A DNA stretch of 49,430 bases from Chthoniobacteraceae bacterium (GCA_947476255.1 CANJPY010000030.1:1-49430), one strand, 5' to 3'; positions 1 through 10,058 are shown, numbered from the stretch's first letter. Notes: a model not told the origin generated them from the letters alone. Made by a program: numbers and translations.

Positions 1-3000
1 ACCAAAGGTTGTGGCACCGCTACCACTCAAGGTCTGGAGGGCACCCGCAGAGAGAAACGACAGGGTAGCGTCGTTTGCTACGGTTCCAAGAGTTGCGTCA
101 TTCTTAAAACTGGCCGACCCACCCGTGAGCGTAAGGGAAGCGCCATCGCCAAGAGCGCCTGAGACGATCAAAGCACCGTCCGCAACCGTTGTGAGTCCTG
201 CATAGGTACTATTACCAGCAAGGGTCAAGGTACCGCTGCTTAACGTGAGTGAGCCAAAGCCACTGATGCCCCGGTTCAGATTCTGCGTGCCTCCCGTGGC
301 AAGGGCAAACTCCAAAAGACCGTCGTTCGTTACCGCTGTCTCGGAATTCAAGGAGCCGGTAATTCTGAGGGACCCAGCAGTGATGGCCGTGGCGCCCGCG
401 TACGTATTCGCGCCGCTGAGGGTGAGTGGGGCTCCTAGGAGTTTCACATCACCAGTGCCAGATATCGCGTTCGATACCGTCGTCTCATTGCTGCGGTTAA
501 ACACCAAGGACGCATTGTTGGTCACTGCACCCGTGCCGAGGGAACCAGTCGTCCCTCCCGTCCCAACCTGGACATTGCCTTCACTAATGGTCAGCGCCCC
601 AGTTTCGTTCCTTGCGCCAGACAGGAAGAGTGTTCCTGCGCCGATTTTCGTCAAATCATACGCGCCACTCAGGGTTCCACTGAGTGCGATATGTCCCAGC
701 GTCGCGATCGTGGACGCAGCCGCCAAGGTCACATCTCCACTGTTTCCGGCAGCCCCCACGTTTGAATTCACCAAAGTTGCCCCTCCAGATACCGAACCCA
801 GTTCAAGCGCGTTGGCAATGCTGTTCCCAGCCAAGTCCAGAAAACCCCCACCATTCACCGCTACAGCGCCATTACCTCCAAGCGCGCTGCTTGCGCCCAG
901 AACCAAGGTCGCTCCGGAGAGAATGGACGTCGTCCCTGTGTAGGCGTTGTTGCCACTCAAGAGCAAGGTTCCTGCTGCCAGCGCGACCGTTCCAGTGCCG
1001 TTGATGCTATTGGACACCTCAGTGGCGTCCGTGCGCTTGAAAACAAGGTTCCCGCTGTTGCTCACGTCGCCACTCCCCAACTGCCCCAGACTGCCGCCAT
1101 TCCCAATTTGCAAGGTTCCCTCGCTAATGTTCGTGGTTGTCGTCTGGTTGGTTCCTCCCGCGAGGGTGAGGCTTCCTGCTCCCCATTTGTTCAATTCATA
1201 GTTATTACCGATAAGCGACCCAGTGAGCACAATGTCCCCTGCTCCGCCGATTGCGGCCCCACCACTATTGAGGATGAGGGTGCCCGCGTAAATCGCACTG
1301 CTCGAACTGCTATTGCTCAGGGCTCCCACACTCGAGGAGTACGACCCGGAAATCCCGATGCCATCGGTTGGCCCAGAAATTGAGAACCCGTTCAAATCCA
1401 CCGACGCACCAAAACCCACAGTCACGAAACGAGCATCCACCGCCCCGATGGTGCCCGCCTGCAGAATGCCGCCAAAGACGTTAATATCTCCACCGCTCAT
1501 GTTGTTGGCCGCACCGCCCAACACAAGAACTCCTGTCCCACCCTTAGTGAAATTGTTCCCCCCCGTGCCTCCGTCCAGACCACCGTTGACCACCAACGCC
1601 CCAGACACGTTCAAGGTCCCATGCCCTAGGAGAGAGACCGAGCCGCTGGTCGTCAGGCTATTCGAACCCAAAAAGGAAACCGCTCCGGGGCCTTCCGAGA
1701 TCGCAATACTGTTGGCAATTGAGAGCGGGCCAGACACCGCGTCAAAAGACGTCCCATTGGAAGCAAATAATGAGCCCGTGCCAAGCGCACCGTTATGCCC
1801 TATCCCAAGCGTCCCCACCTGAAGATAGGTTCCTGCTCCATAACTGTTTTCCTGGTTGAGGTATAAAACACCGGAATTGACGTTTGCGAGAAGCGCCGCA
1901 CTGACTCCCGAAATCGATCCTGATGTTTGGTTCCCGCCATTCACGCTCAAGGTGCCCGCTGAGAGAGAGAACTCACCCCCGAACAAGGCACTGACGAAAT
2001 TCGCGGAGCCCTTGAGGGTTAGCGATCCACCAGAAACGGTTGCCAGCTGTGCGCGCCCTCCATTCGCCCCCACAGAGACTTGACCGCCGCTCACTGTCCC
2101 GACGGCTGTCAGCACCTCTGCAGTCACCACCGCGGAAGAGGAAATATCGACGGCCGCAAGACTGCCGTTCACCGTCAAAGCGCCTGCGGACAGGGGCCCA
2201 CCCAACACCAAGTCCGAAGCGATGAAGGTCGAGCCCGTCCCAGAAAGACTCGAAATATTGGTGGTACCCGAGGCCGCCGCAAAAGAAACTCCACTGGCTG
2301 CCGTGGAACTATTGGAAACTGCGCCAAAGGCCAGGCCGTCTGCATTGATTTGGAGCGCGCCAGATCCAGTCACCGTCGCCGTGGGCAAGGTAGCGCCCAA
2401 ACTTCCCACAATCAGCGTGCCCCCCGACACCACAAGAGCTGAAGAATTCTGCAAAATGCCTGTAATCAAACTGCCCGCCGTGACTGTTGTAGAACCCAAG
2501 TAGTTCTGAGGTTTCGACACAGTGACTTCGCCCGCTCCCGTGCTACTCAAAGAACCGGAACCGCTCAGTGTTCCGTTGTAGGTCGCGACTCCGCCTTGCG
2601 CCAGCTCGAGCGTTGTTCCTGCACTGGCAGCCACGTCACTGTCGAATACTCCGGAAAGCACCAGCTTGCCAGCATTCAGAGATGCCGAGCCCGAAAAATT
2701 GGAATTGTCCCCTGAAAGCGTAATTGTTCCCCCATTAATGGCCACGAGACCCTGTCCTGACTCGCTGCTTAGCGCACCCGCGTACGTCAGAGAATCGCTG
2801 CGGTTGAAAGCCAGCGTTCCCACCAACACGACATCCGAAGCAAGCGATCCTGTGGCCCCACCTGCCCCAATCGTGAGCACTCCCGCTGCATCCAAGATGT
2901 TGGTTGGCCCCGCGTAGGTATTCGAGCCAGAAAGAATCAGTTTACTGCTCCCGGAAAGAGCCAGGCCTCCGTCACCGAGGATTTGGCCGCTTACGGTAGT

Positions 3001-4494
3001 CGATGAACCACCAGCGATGGTGAAAACCTGCCCTGCCCCAATCACCACATTACCCGCCCCAGCCACAGCAGCAACGGTTTCAGACCAACCCAGGTTCAAG
3101 GTTCCCCCGGCAAGGACAGTCACAGCACCTGCATCCGCCAAAACTTCATTGGCCGTCGTCGTCACCGAGCCCGCCTTGACCGTCAAGCCTGCATCAAATG
3201 TATTTGCACCCGAAAGACTTAATACACCAGCCCCATCCTTTACGAGACCGTATGCCCCGCTGATAATACCGCCCACGCTGAGGGTTTCAGCGGTAACTGT
3301 CACAGTTCGATTCCCTGTGAGAGTCACAGCTCCATTGCCGGTATCCAGAGAGCTTCTACCAAGAAAAGTGAGGTTTGTAGCCCAGACCTGCGGGTTATTC
3401 GTAGAGAGGGTGACCGCGTTGCCAGAGGTGTTGTCAATCACACCACCGAGAATCGTAAAACTCCCCGTCCCAAGGGCCGCCGCACTATTCAACCACAATC
3501 CACCTTCTGCCAGCGTCAACCCTCCACTGAACCCATTGGTGCCAGAAAGAGCGAGCACTCCAGCCCCAGCTTTCGTCAACGCATAGGCGCCCCCGATGTC
3601 GCCCCCCACAGCGAAGATTCCAGCAGACACGCCCACTGTCCCATTTGCGCCCAAAGCGACCCCTCCGGTTCCCACATTCAGAGTGCTGCCCCCAGAACCG
3701 ACATAAGTGAAGCTCCCAAGCCACTTTTGTATATTATTTGTGGCCAACACGATTGGGGATCCCGAAGTGTTGTCCAAAGAGCCTCCACTGATCTGGAGCG
3801 TCCCAACACCCGCAGCGTTGGCGTGATTCAGAACCAGAACCCCATCCGCCAAATCAATCCCTCCAAGGAGACCAGAATTATCTCCCGACAAGGTCAGCGC
3901 ACCCTTGCCCAACTTGCTCACGGCACTGCTTGTCGCTCCACTCGCCGTAGACACATTACCCGAAAGCACCACAGAATCTGTCGTTGTGCTGACGTTCACC
4001 GTCGTCGAACTGTTCAATTCCAAGGTATTTGAAATGGCCAAACTCCGGACGGATGTTCCCACGGTCGTGAAAACAATCCCGTCTCCTGTCAGCGAACTGC
4101 CTAAACTCAACGTTGCTCCACTCAAGGTAATCGCAGATTCCGCGGCCAATTGAGCATCTCCAATCGCGATACCAAAAACATTTGCGGGAGAGTCGAGTGT
4201 TAGAGAAAGATTCGTGAATGCCAAAATATTCTGCGGCTTAAACCCGCGAGGCAAAAACTTCACCGTGTCCGAAGACACTAGGTCTGCTGAACCCCAGTTC
4301 TCAGCGTCCAGCAGCGAGTACTTGTCTCCCTTTCCCGTCCAGAGGTTGGTTGCCGCAATCGCCAGAGGTCCCTGCAAGAAAACGGTTAATGCAGTAATTA
4401 GCGCAACAACTCGAGACACAATCCCGATACGCTCCAAGTCAGGGCTGGACTTGCGCATTGCGTTAGGTGCTTGGGATGATTTCAAAGTCAGCAT
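1..4494 (-). CDS. Autotransporter-associated beta-strand repeat protein (partial, N-terminal part)
   Basis: Reading the minus strand from an ATG at 4494 gives 1498 codons without a stop; the C-terminus lies beyond the left edge. A signal peptide is visible: basic start (MRKSS around residue 13), a hydrophobic stretch (VVALITALTVFLQGPLAIA) and an AIA-A cleavage site. It is followed by TNLWTGKGDKYSLLDAENWG, the usual opening of this family. The rest is Gly/Ser/Thr/Ala-rich with recurring blocks of the form LTKAGAGVLALSGTN, GGLTLAEGGLWL and LVKDGAGVLSLSGANTF. These match autotransporter-associated beta-strand (PATR, PF12951-type) repeats, which form a long right-handed beta-helix. An in-frame stop lies 18 bases upstream of the ATG; no Shine-Dalgarno is seen. 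It is probably an exported surface protein. Whether it ends in an autotransporter barrel or a PEP-CTERM anchor cannot be seen here. Confidence 0.92.
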   Translation of the reverse strand, partial: MLTLKSSQAPNAMRKSSPDLERIGIVSRVVALITALTVFLQGPLAIAATNLWTGKGDKYSLLDAENWGSADLVSSDTVKFLPRGFKPQNILAFTNLSLTLDSPANVFGIAIGDAQLAAESAITLSGATLSLGSSLTGDGIVFTTVGTSVRSLAISNTLELNSSTTVNVSTTTDSVVLSGNVSTASGATSSAVSKLGKGALTLSGDNSGLLGGIDLADGVLVLNHANAAGVGTLQISGGSLDNTSGSPIVLATNNIQKWLGSFTYVGSGGSTLNVGTGGVALGANGTVGVSAGIFAVGGDIGGAYALTKAGAGVLALSGTNGFSGGLTLAEGGLWLNSAAALGTGSFTILGGVIDNTSGNAVTLSTNNPQVWATNLTFLGRSSLDTGNGAVTLTGNRTVTVTAETLSVGGIISGAYGLVKDGAGVLSLSGANTFDAGLTVKAGSVTTTANEVLADAGAVTVLAGGTLNLGWSETVAAVAGAGNVVIGAGQVFTIAGGSSTTVSGQILGDGGLALSGSSKLILSGSNTYAGPTNILDAAGVLTIGAGGATGSLASDVVLVGTLAFNRSDSLTYAGALSSESGQGLVAINGGTITLSGDNSNFSGSASLNAGKLVLSGVFDSDVAASAGTTLELAQGGVATYNGTLSGSGSLSSTGAGEVTVSKPQNYLGSTTVTAGSLITGILQNSSALVVSGGTLIVGSLGATLPTATVTGSGALQINADGLAFGAVSNSSTAASGVSFAAASGTTNISSLSGTGSTFIASDLVLGGPLSAGALTVNGSLAAVDISSSAVVTAEVLTAVGTVSGGQVSVGANGGRAQLATVSGGSLTLKGSANFVSALFGGEFSLSAGTLSVNGGNQTSGSISGVSAALLANVNSGVLYLNQENSYGAGTYLQVGTLGIGHNGALGTGSLFASNGTSFDAVSGPLSIANSIAISEGPGAVSFLGSNSLTTSGSVSLLGHGTLNVSGALVVNGGLDGGTGGNNFTKGGTGVLVLGGAANNMSGGDINVFGGILQAGTIGAVDARFVTVGFGASVDLNGFSISGPTDGIGISGSYSSSVGALSNSSSSSAIYAGTLILNSGGAAIGGAGDIVLTGSLIGNNYELNKWGAGSLTLAGGTNQTTTTNISEGTLQIGNGGSLGQLGSGDVSNSGNLVFKRTDATEVSNSINGTGTVALAAGTLLLSGNNAYTGTTSILSGATLVLGASSALGGNGAVAVNGGGFLDLAGNSIANALELGSVSGGATLVNSNVGAAGNSGDVTLAAASTIATLGHIALSGTLSGAYDLTKIGAGTLFLSGARNETGALTISEGNVQVGTGGTTGSLGTGAVTNNASLVFNRSNETTVSNAISGTGDVKLLGAPLTLSGANTYAGATAITAGSLRITGSLNSETAVTNDGLLEFALATGGTQNLNRGISGFGSLTLSSGTLTLAGNSTYAGLTTVADGALIVSGALGDGASLTLTGGSASFKNDATLGTVANDATLSFLSAGALQTLSGSGATTFG

Positions 4495-4950
4495 TTTCGA
4501 AGACGATATTAGATTGGAGGCGAAAATTTACATTCATGCCATAAAAATGCAAATATTTTCATCGAATCTGAGGTTTTTTCTCAGGGCTCTTTTTTCTCGA
4601 GAGCTCAGGGGTTTGGAATAAACGACGGAAATTCCCCAAAGAGAAAAACGCCACTTTTTCGAGGCTGAAAGGCAACTCCGTGAATACCGCGGCTAAGAAA
4701 GCCGGAACGAAATTTCCTTTGCGCTCTCGCATTTCCCCCCTCGGGGTGCAAGCGCCCGGCAAAATTACGCTCAGCACCGCAGCACCGCAGCACCGCAGCA
4801 CCGCAGCATCCAGCGTCAAGCAAGTGGCACCACGCTACACAGTTTTCCACAAACCACGAAAAGCCCCACCTGTTTGGCGAGAGCGCCGCGAGGGAAGCCA
4901 CTGCTCCTTTTCCAAAGTGAAAGCCTCCGTTCCACAGCGGCGAGCGCAAG
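4495..4950. other. Intergenic region between repeat protein and CobW gene
   Basis: About 450 bases without a convincing gene. It holds the upstream region of the leftward repeat-protein gene and the 3' side of the leftward CobW gene. Visible structure: an A/T-rich stretch just upstream of the repeat-protein start, and an 8-bp tandem repeat at 4773-4804. Small open frames here have no recognisable content and differ on every strand. Confidence 0.6.
4773..4804. repeat. 8-bp tandem repeat, four copies
   Basis: Four consecutive exact copies of AGCACCGC, followed by a partial fifth (AGCATCCA). It lies in the noncoding stretch between the CobW gene and the surface protein gene. Confidence 0.9.
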
Positions 4951-5910
4951 TTACTTCACCACACACTGCTCCAACTGCTTCCGGATGCGCCCTTCCTCAA
5001 TTTGTTTGCCGATAAACACAAGCTGGCTGCTGCGCGTTTCGCCCTTCTCCCACAACCGGTCCCACAACAACGTAAAGCGGTTGTTCACTCCGTGGAAAAC
5101 AGCCCTCCGCGGGTTGCCCTCGATCCATAGAAAACCCTTGGAGCGATAGATTTTCTCCTTCTCGGAGAGCTCCTTCACGAAAAGTTCCAGCGCCTCCACG
5201 CTAAACGGTTTTGCGAACTCAAAAGACACGGAGTTGATCTCGTGATGATGCCGCTGGCTGAGCTCATCCAAAAACTTCGGATCCACCTCCAGTTTACGAT
5301 CCAAATCAAAGGCGTGCATATCCAGCAACTCTTTCAAATTCACTTCGGACTGGTTCGTCCTAAACAGGGTCGCCTGCGCGTTCAGCGCGCGAATTTCCTT
5401 CTCCGCAGACTCCAGGCCCGCCTCGTCCACAAGATCCGTCTTGTTGAGCAGAATAAAATCCGCCATCCGGATTTGCTCCCGTGCTGTCTCCACCTCCTGC
5501 AACTGCTTGAGGATCTGCTCGGCATCCACCACCGTAATGATCGAGTCCATCCGCACAAGCTGCTGGAGCTGTGGAATGTTTAAAAATGTCTGCGCAATGG
5601 GCCCCGGCTCCGCGATTCCCGTCGTCTCGATTAACAGATAGTCGAAGCCCCCCTTCTTGAGGAGATTTTGCACGCCGCGCACCAAGTCTTTGCGCACCGT
5701 ACAGCAAAGGCACCCGTTGCTCATCTCTACAATTTCCTCTTGCTGGCGCTCAATCAACTGCCCGTCCACGCCAATTTTACCCACCTCGTTAATGATCACA
5801 GCGAACTTGTACCCATGCTGCTGCTTGAGGATGTAATTCAACAGAGTGGTTTTCCCTGCACCGAGAAAACCAGTAAGAATACTAACAGGGACAGGCTTGT
5901 TCTGGGTCAT
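4951..5910 (-). CDS. CobW/G3E-family GTPase (putative metallochaperone)
   Basis: 319 residues, normal length for the family. The P-loop GFLGAGKTT is at residues 14-22, the metal-binding CLCC motif at 67-70, the switch-like ETTG at 95-98 and the guanine-specificity NKTD at 156-159. A CobW C-terminal domain follows (about 210-315). G3E GTPases of the CobW/YjiA/ZNG1 group use GTP hydrolysis to deliver metal ions, often zinc or cobalt, to target proteins. No cobalamin or zinc-transport gene is nearby, so the metal cannot be assigned. It is divergent from pta. The stretch AGGGG about 9 bases upstream of the ATG could act as a weak ribosome-binding site. Confidence 0.93.
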   Translation of the reverse strand: MTQNKPVPVSILTGFLGAGKTTLLNYILKQQHGYKFAVIINEVGKIGVDGQLIERQQEEIVEMSNGCLCCTVRKDLVRGVQNLLKKGGFDYLLIETTGIAEPGPIAQTFLNIPQLQQLVRMDSIITVVDAEQILKQLQEVETAREQIRMADFILLNKTDLVDEAGLESAEKEIRALNAQATLFRTNQSEVNLKELLDMHAFDLDRKLEVDPKFLDELSQRHHHEINSVSFEFAKPFSVEALELFVKELSEKEKIYRSKGFLWIEGNPRRAVFHGVNNRFTLLWDRLWEKGETRSSQLVFIGKQIEEGRIRKQLEQCVVK

Positions 5911-6046
5911 ATGCGTTGCCCCTAGCCTTTACAGGGATCCGCGCCAATCGCAAGACAGCTCCGCACTCCCACGGTCTGAATTTCTTGAATTTCCTCAAAA
6001 ATCCGTCATCGCCCCGCGCCCAAAACTACTGCACACTCAATATGCC

Positions 6047-7075
6047 ATGAAATTTATCGCGAGCGTTTTTGAGAAGCTACGCAAGAGTCCAAAAAGGGTT
6101 GTTTTCCCTGAAGGCACCGAACCTCGGGTCCAGAAGGCGGCCGCCCGTTTCTTCAAACTAGGGCTCGGCACCCCCGTGCTGCTGGGGTCCCGCCCAGCGA
6201 TCGAAGCCGTCGCATTGGCGGAACACGTCAATCTGGACCACATGGGCGTTATTGACCCCGCGCACGCAGAGGATCTGCCGCTCTTTTGCGAACGCCTCGA
6301 AAAACTCAAACGCTACCGGGACGTTGGAAAGGCCGCGACTGAGTCCATCATGATCAAGCCCAACTATTTTGGCGCGATGATGGTGCAGTACGGACAAGCC
6401 GACGCCATCGTCACAGGCGCGGATGAAGAAGCCTCCAGCTCTCTGCGCCCCCTCCTCCAACTCATCAGCCCCCTGCCTCATCTCAAAAGCGTCTCTTCCT
6501 GCATGGCGCTCGATCTTTCCAATAAACGCTACGGCGAGCGCGGGGTCATGTTTTTTGCAGATTGCGCCGTCATCCCTGAACCCTCGGTCGACCAACTTGC
6601 AGATATTGCCGTCGAAACGGGCATCACCTGCCGGACCTTGACCGGAATGAAGCCGCGTATCGCGATGCTCTCCTTCACCACGCATAGCAGCGGGCGCCTC
6701 CCAGGGCCGGCCAAAGTGGCGGCAGCGACAGCCCTCGCGCGACAACGGGCCAGTCAGCGGGGCATCGAAATGGAGATCGACGGCGAAATGCAGGCCGACA
6801 CGGCCATTTTGCCGGAACTCGGCGCTAAAAAAGCCCCCCAGAGCCTGGTGGCGGGCCGCGCCAACGTCCTGATTTTCCCAGACCTTGCGAGCAGCAACAT
6901 CGCTGTCAAGCTGGTCCAGTACCTTGCCGGCGCCGAAACCTACGGCCAGCTCCTCCTCGGGCTCGCACGCCCGTGCGCGGACCTTTCCCGCGGTGCCACG
7001 GAAGATGATATTCTGGGCGTCGCCGCCATTGTCGGCCTCGAAGCCGTCGAAAGCCGCAAACTCGTCCACCACTAA
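6047..7075 (+). CDS. pta: Phosphate acetyltransferase, short catalytic form
   Basis: 342 residues from ATG 6047, which matches the short single-domain Pta size. The frame is open further upstream into the CobW gene, but the protein's recognisable start (MKFIASVFEKLRKSPKRVVFPEG) is here. It interconverts acetyl-CoA plus phosphate with acetyl phosphate plus CoA. Family motifs are present along the whole length: VFPEGTEPRV near the N-terminus, GADEEASSS, SFTTHSSGR, EIDGEMQADTAILPEL and the C-terminal VAGRANVLIFPDLASSNIAVK. It is followed after 11 bases by a gene for the BioD-like/DRTGG region that is N-terminal in long Pta enzymes. Acetate kinase is not in the window. No Shine-Dalgarno is seen. 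Confidence 0.93.
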   Translation: MKFIASVFEKLRKSPKRVVFPEGTEPRVQKAAARFFKLGLGTPVLLGSRPAIEAVALAEHVNLDHMGVIDPAHAEDLPLFCERLEKLKRYRDVGKAATESIMIKPNYFGAMMVQYGQADAIVTGADEEASSSLRPLLQLISPLPHLKSVSSCMALDLSNKRYGERGVMFFADCAVIPEPSVDQLADIAVETGITCRTLTGMKPRIAMLSFTTHSSGRLPGPAKVAAATALARQRASQRGIEMEIDGEMQADTAILPELGAKKAPQSLVAGRANVLIFPDLASSNIAVKLVQYLAGAETYGQLLLGLARPCADLSRGATEDDILGVAAIVGLEAVESRKLVHH

Positions 7076-7086
7076 CGTTTCTGGTA

Positions 7087-8196
7087 ATGAACAACGTCAC
7101 CCCACGTATTTTTGTCGCCGCGACCGAACAAAACGATGGAAAGACCACGACCTGCCTCGGCCTTTTTGCCGCACTGACCAAACGCCTCGGACAGATCGGG
7201 TACATCAAGCCCGTGGGCCAGCGTTTCGTCACCATCGACGGCATGAACATCGACGAGGATACCGTCCTCATCGAGCAGACTTACAAAGTCCGCACCCCCC
7301 TCGAGGCTATGAGCCCGATCGCCGTCGAACCGGACTTTACCCGGAAGTATATCGAAGAAGCCCACCACGAAACCCTCGTTCGCCGTATTCAAAACTCCTT
7401 CGACCGGGCCGCTTGGGAAAAAGATTTCGTCATTATCGAAGGCAGCGGACACGCCGGAGTGGGGTCCGTATTTGACCTTTCCAACGCCAGCGTCGCGCGA
7501 ATCCTCGGCAGCAAAGCCATCCTTGTCACACGCGGGGGCATCGGCCGGCCCGTGGACGAAATCGCCCTCAACAAAGCCCTCTTCCAACAGGAAGGAGTGG
7601 AAGTCATCGGCGCCATCATCAACAAAGTCCTCCCCTCCAAATACGAGCTGGTCAAAGAGTTCGCAGGCCGCGGCTTGGAACGCCTGGGCGTCGAACTTCT
7701 AGGCTGCATTCCCGAAGATCCGGTGCTCGCAAAACCCAACCTCGGGCAGATCTGCAAAACCATCCGCGGCCGCTTTTTGCACGGCGGAGAACGCTCCCGG
7801 CGCCGGGTCAAAAAAGTCGTCATCGGCGCCATGAGCACCGCGCGTGTGACTGACTTTTTTTCCGCCGGCACCCTCATTATCTCCCCCGGCGACCGGGAAG
7901 ACATCCTTCTGGCCGCACTCACTTCGGTGGATCAGAACGCCTCCGACCACAACCGCCTCGCGGGCCTCGTTCTCTCCGGAGACGTCCTCCCGGACGCGCC
8001 GCTCTTGGAACTTCTCAAAAATTCGCATCTTCCTGTCATCTCTTCGCCTCTGGATAGCTACGACGTGGCCAGTAATATCCACTCGATGACCATCAAAACC
8101 CTTCCCGGTGACAGCGAAAAGATCGACAAGATCCAGGCCATGATCGAACGCGAGGTCAGCGTCGACAGGCTGCTCCAGAAGATCGCCGCGCGATAA
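7087..8196 (+). CDS. BioD-like P-loop plus DRTGG domain protein (separate Pta regulatory region)
   Basis: 369 residues. Residues 7-200 form a dethiobiotin-synthetase-like P-loop domain (AAA_26): the nucleotide loop ATEQNDGKTTT is at 11-21, with IIEGSGHAGVG (116-126) and the TRGGIGRPVDE segment (148-158). Residues 210-320 are a DRTGG-type domain, with IISPGDREDILLAAL at 264-278. The same pair forms the N-terminal half of long phosphotransacetylases such as E. coli Pta, where it affects oligomerisation and allosteric control. Here it is a stand-alone protein encoded 11 bases downstream of the short pta, so it may assemble with or regulate that enzyme. This role is inferred from domain content and proximity; no biotin gene is nearby. 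Confidence 0.85.
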   Translation: MNNVTPRIFVAATEQNDGKTTTCLGLFAALTKRLGQIGYIKPVGQRFVTIDGMNIDEDTVLIEQTYKVRTPLEAMSPIAVEPDFTRKYIEEAHHETLVRRIQNSFDRAAWEKDFVIIEGSGHAGVGSVFDLSNASVARILGSKAILVTRGGIGRPVDEIALNKALFQQEGVEVIGAIINKVLPSKYELVKEFAGRGLERLGVELLGCIPEDPVLAKPNLGQICKTIRGRFLHGGERSRRRVKKVVIGAMSTARVTDFFSAGTLIISPGDREDILLAALTSVDQNASDHNRLAGLVLSGDVLPDAPLLELLKNSHLPVISSPLDSYDVASNIHSMTIKTLPGDSEKIDKIQAMIEREVSVDRLLQKIAAR

Positions 8197-8255
8197 ACAC
8201 AGAGGAGACACCGCCTTTCCTGCCTCCTTTCCTGACTCCATGCTGGAAATGTAGC

Positions 8256-8272
8256 GAGGATAGAGTATCCTC
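8256..8272. promoter_or_regulatory. Perfect inverted repeat upstream of aspS
   Basis: GAGGATA-GAG-TATCCTC is a 7-bp perfect palindrome with a 3-base loop, ending 10 bases before the aspS start codon. It could be a small leader hairpin or an operator. The function is unknown. Confidence 0.45.
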
Positions 8273-8282
8273 CCGCCCCCTT

Positions 8283-10058
8283 ATGTACCGCACCACCTCC
8301 TGCAACAGCCTGCGCAAGGATCACTCCGGTCAAACCGTCACCCTCGCCGGTTGGGTGAATTCGCGCCGCGACCATGGCGGCGTCATTTTCATCGATCTGC
8401 GCGACCGGGAAGGCCTCACCCAAGTGGTGTTTCGCCCCGAAGAGCACCCGCAAGTCGCCGAAGCCTCCCACGGTTTGCGCGGCGAAGACGTTATTCAGGT
8501 CACTGGCACCGTCTCGCCCCGCCTCGAAGGCACCGACAATGCAAAACTCGCGACGGGCCAGATTGAAGTCATTGCCAGCGAACTCAAGGTTCTCAACAAA
8601 TCCGACGTTCCTCCCTTCCAGCTCGATTCCAAGGTGGCCAACGAAGACCTGCGCTTGACCTATCGCTATCTCGACCTCCGGAGAACCGAGATGAAAAACA
8701 ACCTCAAGCTCCGGCATCGCGTGACCAAAAGCACCCGCGACTTTCTCGACGAACAGGGCTTTTTGGAAATCGAAACCCCCGTCCTTTCCAACCCCACGCC
8801 CGAGGGCGCACGCGACTTCCTCGTCCCCTCCCGACTCAATCCCGGCAGCTTTTACGCCCTCCCGCAGGCTCCCCAGCAGTACAAACAGCTCCTGCAGGTG
8901 GCCGGCTTGGAAAAATACTTCCAAATCGCACGCTGCTTCCGAGACGAAGATCTACGCGCCGATCGCCAGCCCGAATTCACGCAGATCGACCTCGAAGCCT
9001 CCTTCATCACCGCGCACGAAATCCAGACCCTGATCGAAGGCCTCCTCACCCGCATCTTCCGCGAGTCCCTCGGCGTCGATATTCCCACGCCGTTCCCCCG
9101 GATGAGCTATGCTGTGGCCATGGATAAATACGGCTCCGACAAGCCCGACCTACGTTTCGGCGTCGAGATCGTCGAGCTCAGCGATATTTTCGCAGACTCC
9201 CAGTTCAAAGTCTTCCGCAGCGTTTTGGACAATGGCGGGGTGATCCGCGCCATTAACGCAAAAGGAGCGGCCACGGCCCTCTCCAAGGAGCAGCTCAAGA
9301 AATGGGAAGAATGGGTCAAAACAGAATTTGGCGCAAAAGGCCTCGCCTACATCCGGCTCAAAGATGGCGAATGGGAGTCCCCCATCGTCAAGTTCTTCTC
9401 CGAGGCTGAAAAAAACGCCCTCGCCGCAAAAATGGGCTTTGAAGAAGGCGACGTCCTCTTCTTCGGCGCAGACAAACCCCAGCCCGTGAGCGACGTGCTC
9501 GGACGCGTACGCCTGCGTGTCGCAGACCTGCTCAAGCTCACTGAAGGTTCCACCGCGTTGAACTTCCTCTGGGTCGTGGACTTCCCTCTGCTCCAGTTCA
9601 GCCCCGAGGACAACACCTGGGTCGCCGTCCACCATCCTTTCACCCGCCCAAAAGCCGAGGACGTTCATTTGCTCGAAAAAGGCGAATACGCGGCAATCCG
9701 TGCCGAAGCCTACGACGTGGTGCTCAACGGAGTGGAACTGGGCGGCGGTTCGATTCGAATTCACGAAAAAGATTTGCAGGCACGCCTCTTTGAAGCTCTT
9801 GGCATCGGCCCTGAAGAACAGCAACACAAGTTTGGCCATCTCCTGCGCGCCTTCAGCTTTGGCGCCCCACCCCATGGCGGCATCGCTCTCGGTTTGGACC
9901 GACTCGTCATGCTCCTGTGCGGCGCTGAAAGCATCCGTGAAGTCATCGCTTTCCCCAAAAACAACAGGGGGGTGGATTTGATGACCCATTCGCCGGTGGA
10001 AGTCGAACCCCGCCTGTTACGAGATCTTGCGATCAGTAGCACGGCCAAGAAAGCATGA
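8283..10058 (+). CDS. aspS: Aspartyl-tRNA synthetase
   Basis: 591 residues, the standard length of bacterial AspRS. It attaches aspartate to tRNA-Asp (possibly also tRNA-Asn, which cannot be decided here). It has an N-terminal OB-fold anticodon-binding domain (about 1-110, with GWVNSRRDHGGVIFIDLRD), the class II catalytic core with motif 2 (FRDEDLRADRQPEFTQIDLE, about 220-240), a bacterial GAD insertion (about 285-410) and motif 3 (GIALGLDRLVMLLCG) near the C-terminus. The start MYRTTSCNSL fits the family. Its stop overlaps the next gene's start by four bases. No Shine-Dalgarno; the leader is C/T-rich. Confidence 0.97.
   Translation: MYRTTSCNSLRKDHSGQTVTLAGWVNSRRDHGGVIFIDLRDREGLTQVVFRPEEHPQVAEASHGLRGEDVIQVTGTVSPRLEGTDNAKLATGQIEVIASELKVLNKSDVPPFQLDSKVANEDLRLTYRYLDLRRTEMKNNLKLRHRVTKSTRDFLDEQGFLEIETPVLSNPTPEGARDFLVPSRLNPGSFYALPQAPQQYKQLLQVAGLEKYFQIARCFRDEDLRADRQPEFTQIDLEASFITAHEIQTLIEGLLTRIFRESLGVDIPTPFPRMSYAVAMDKYGSDKPDLRFGVEIVELSDIFADSQFKVFRSVLDNGGVIRAINAKGAATALSKEQLKKWEEWVKTEFGAKGLAYIRLKDGEWESPIVKFFSEAEKNALAAKMGFEEGDVLFFGADKPQPVSDVLGRVRLRVADLLKLTEGSTALNFLWVVDFPLLQFSPEDNTWVAVHHPFTRPKAEDVHLLEKGEYAAIRAEAYDVVLNGVELGGGSIRIHEKDLQARLFEALGIGPEEQQHKFGHLLRAFSFGAPPHGGIALGLDRLVMLLCGAESIREVIAFPKNNRGVDLMTHSPVEVEPRLLRDLAISSTAKKA

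Noticed and set aside
245..943. Pro/Val/Ala-rich plus-strand open frames across 1-4150
   Set aside because: They are shadows of the minus-strand beta-strand repeat protein, which has a signal peptide and family repeats.
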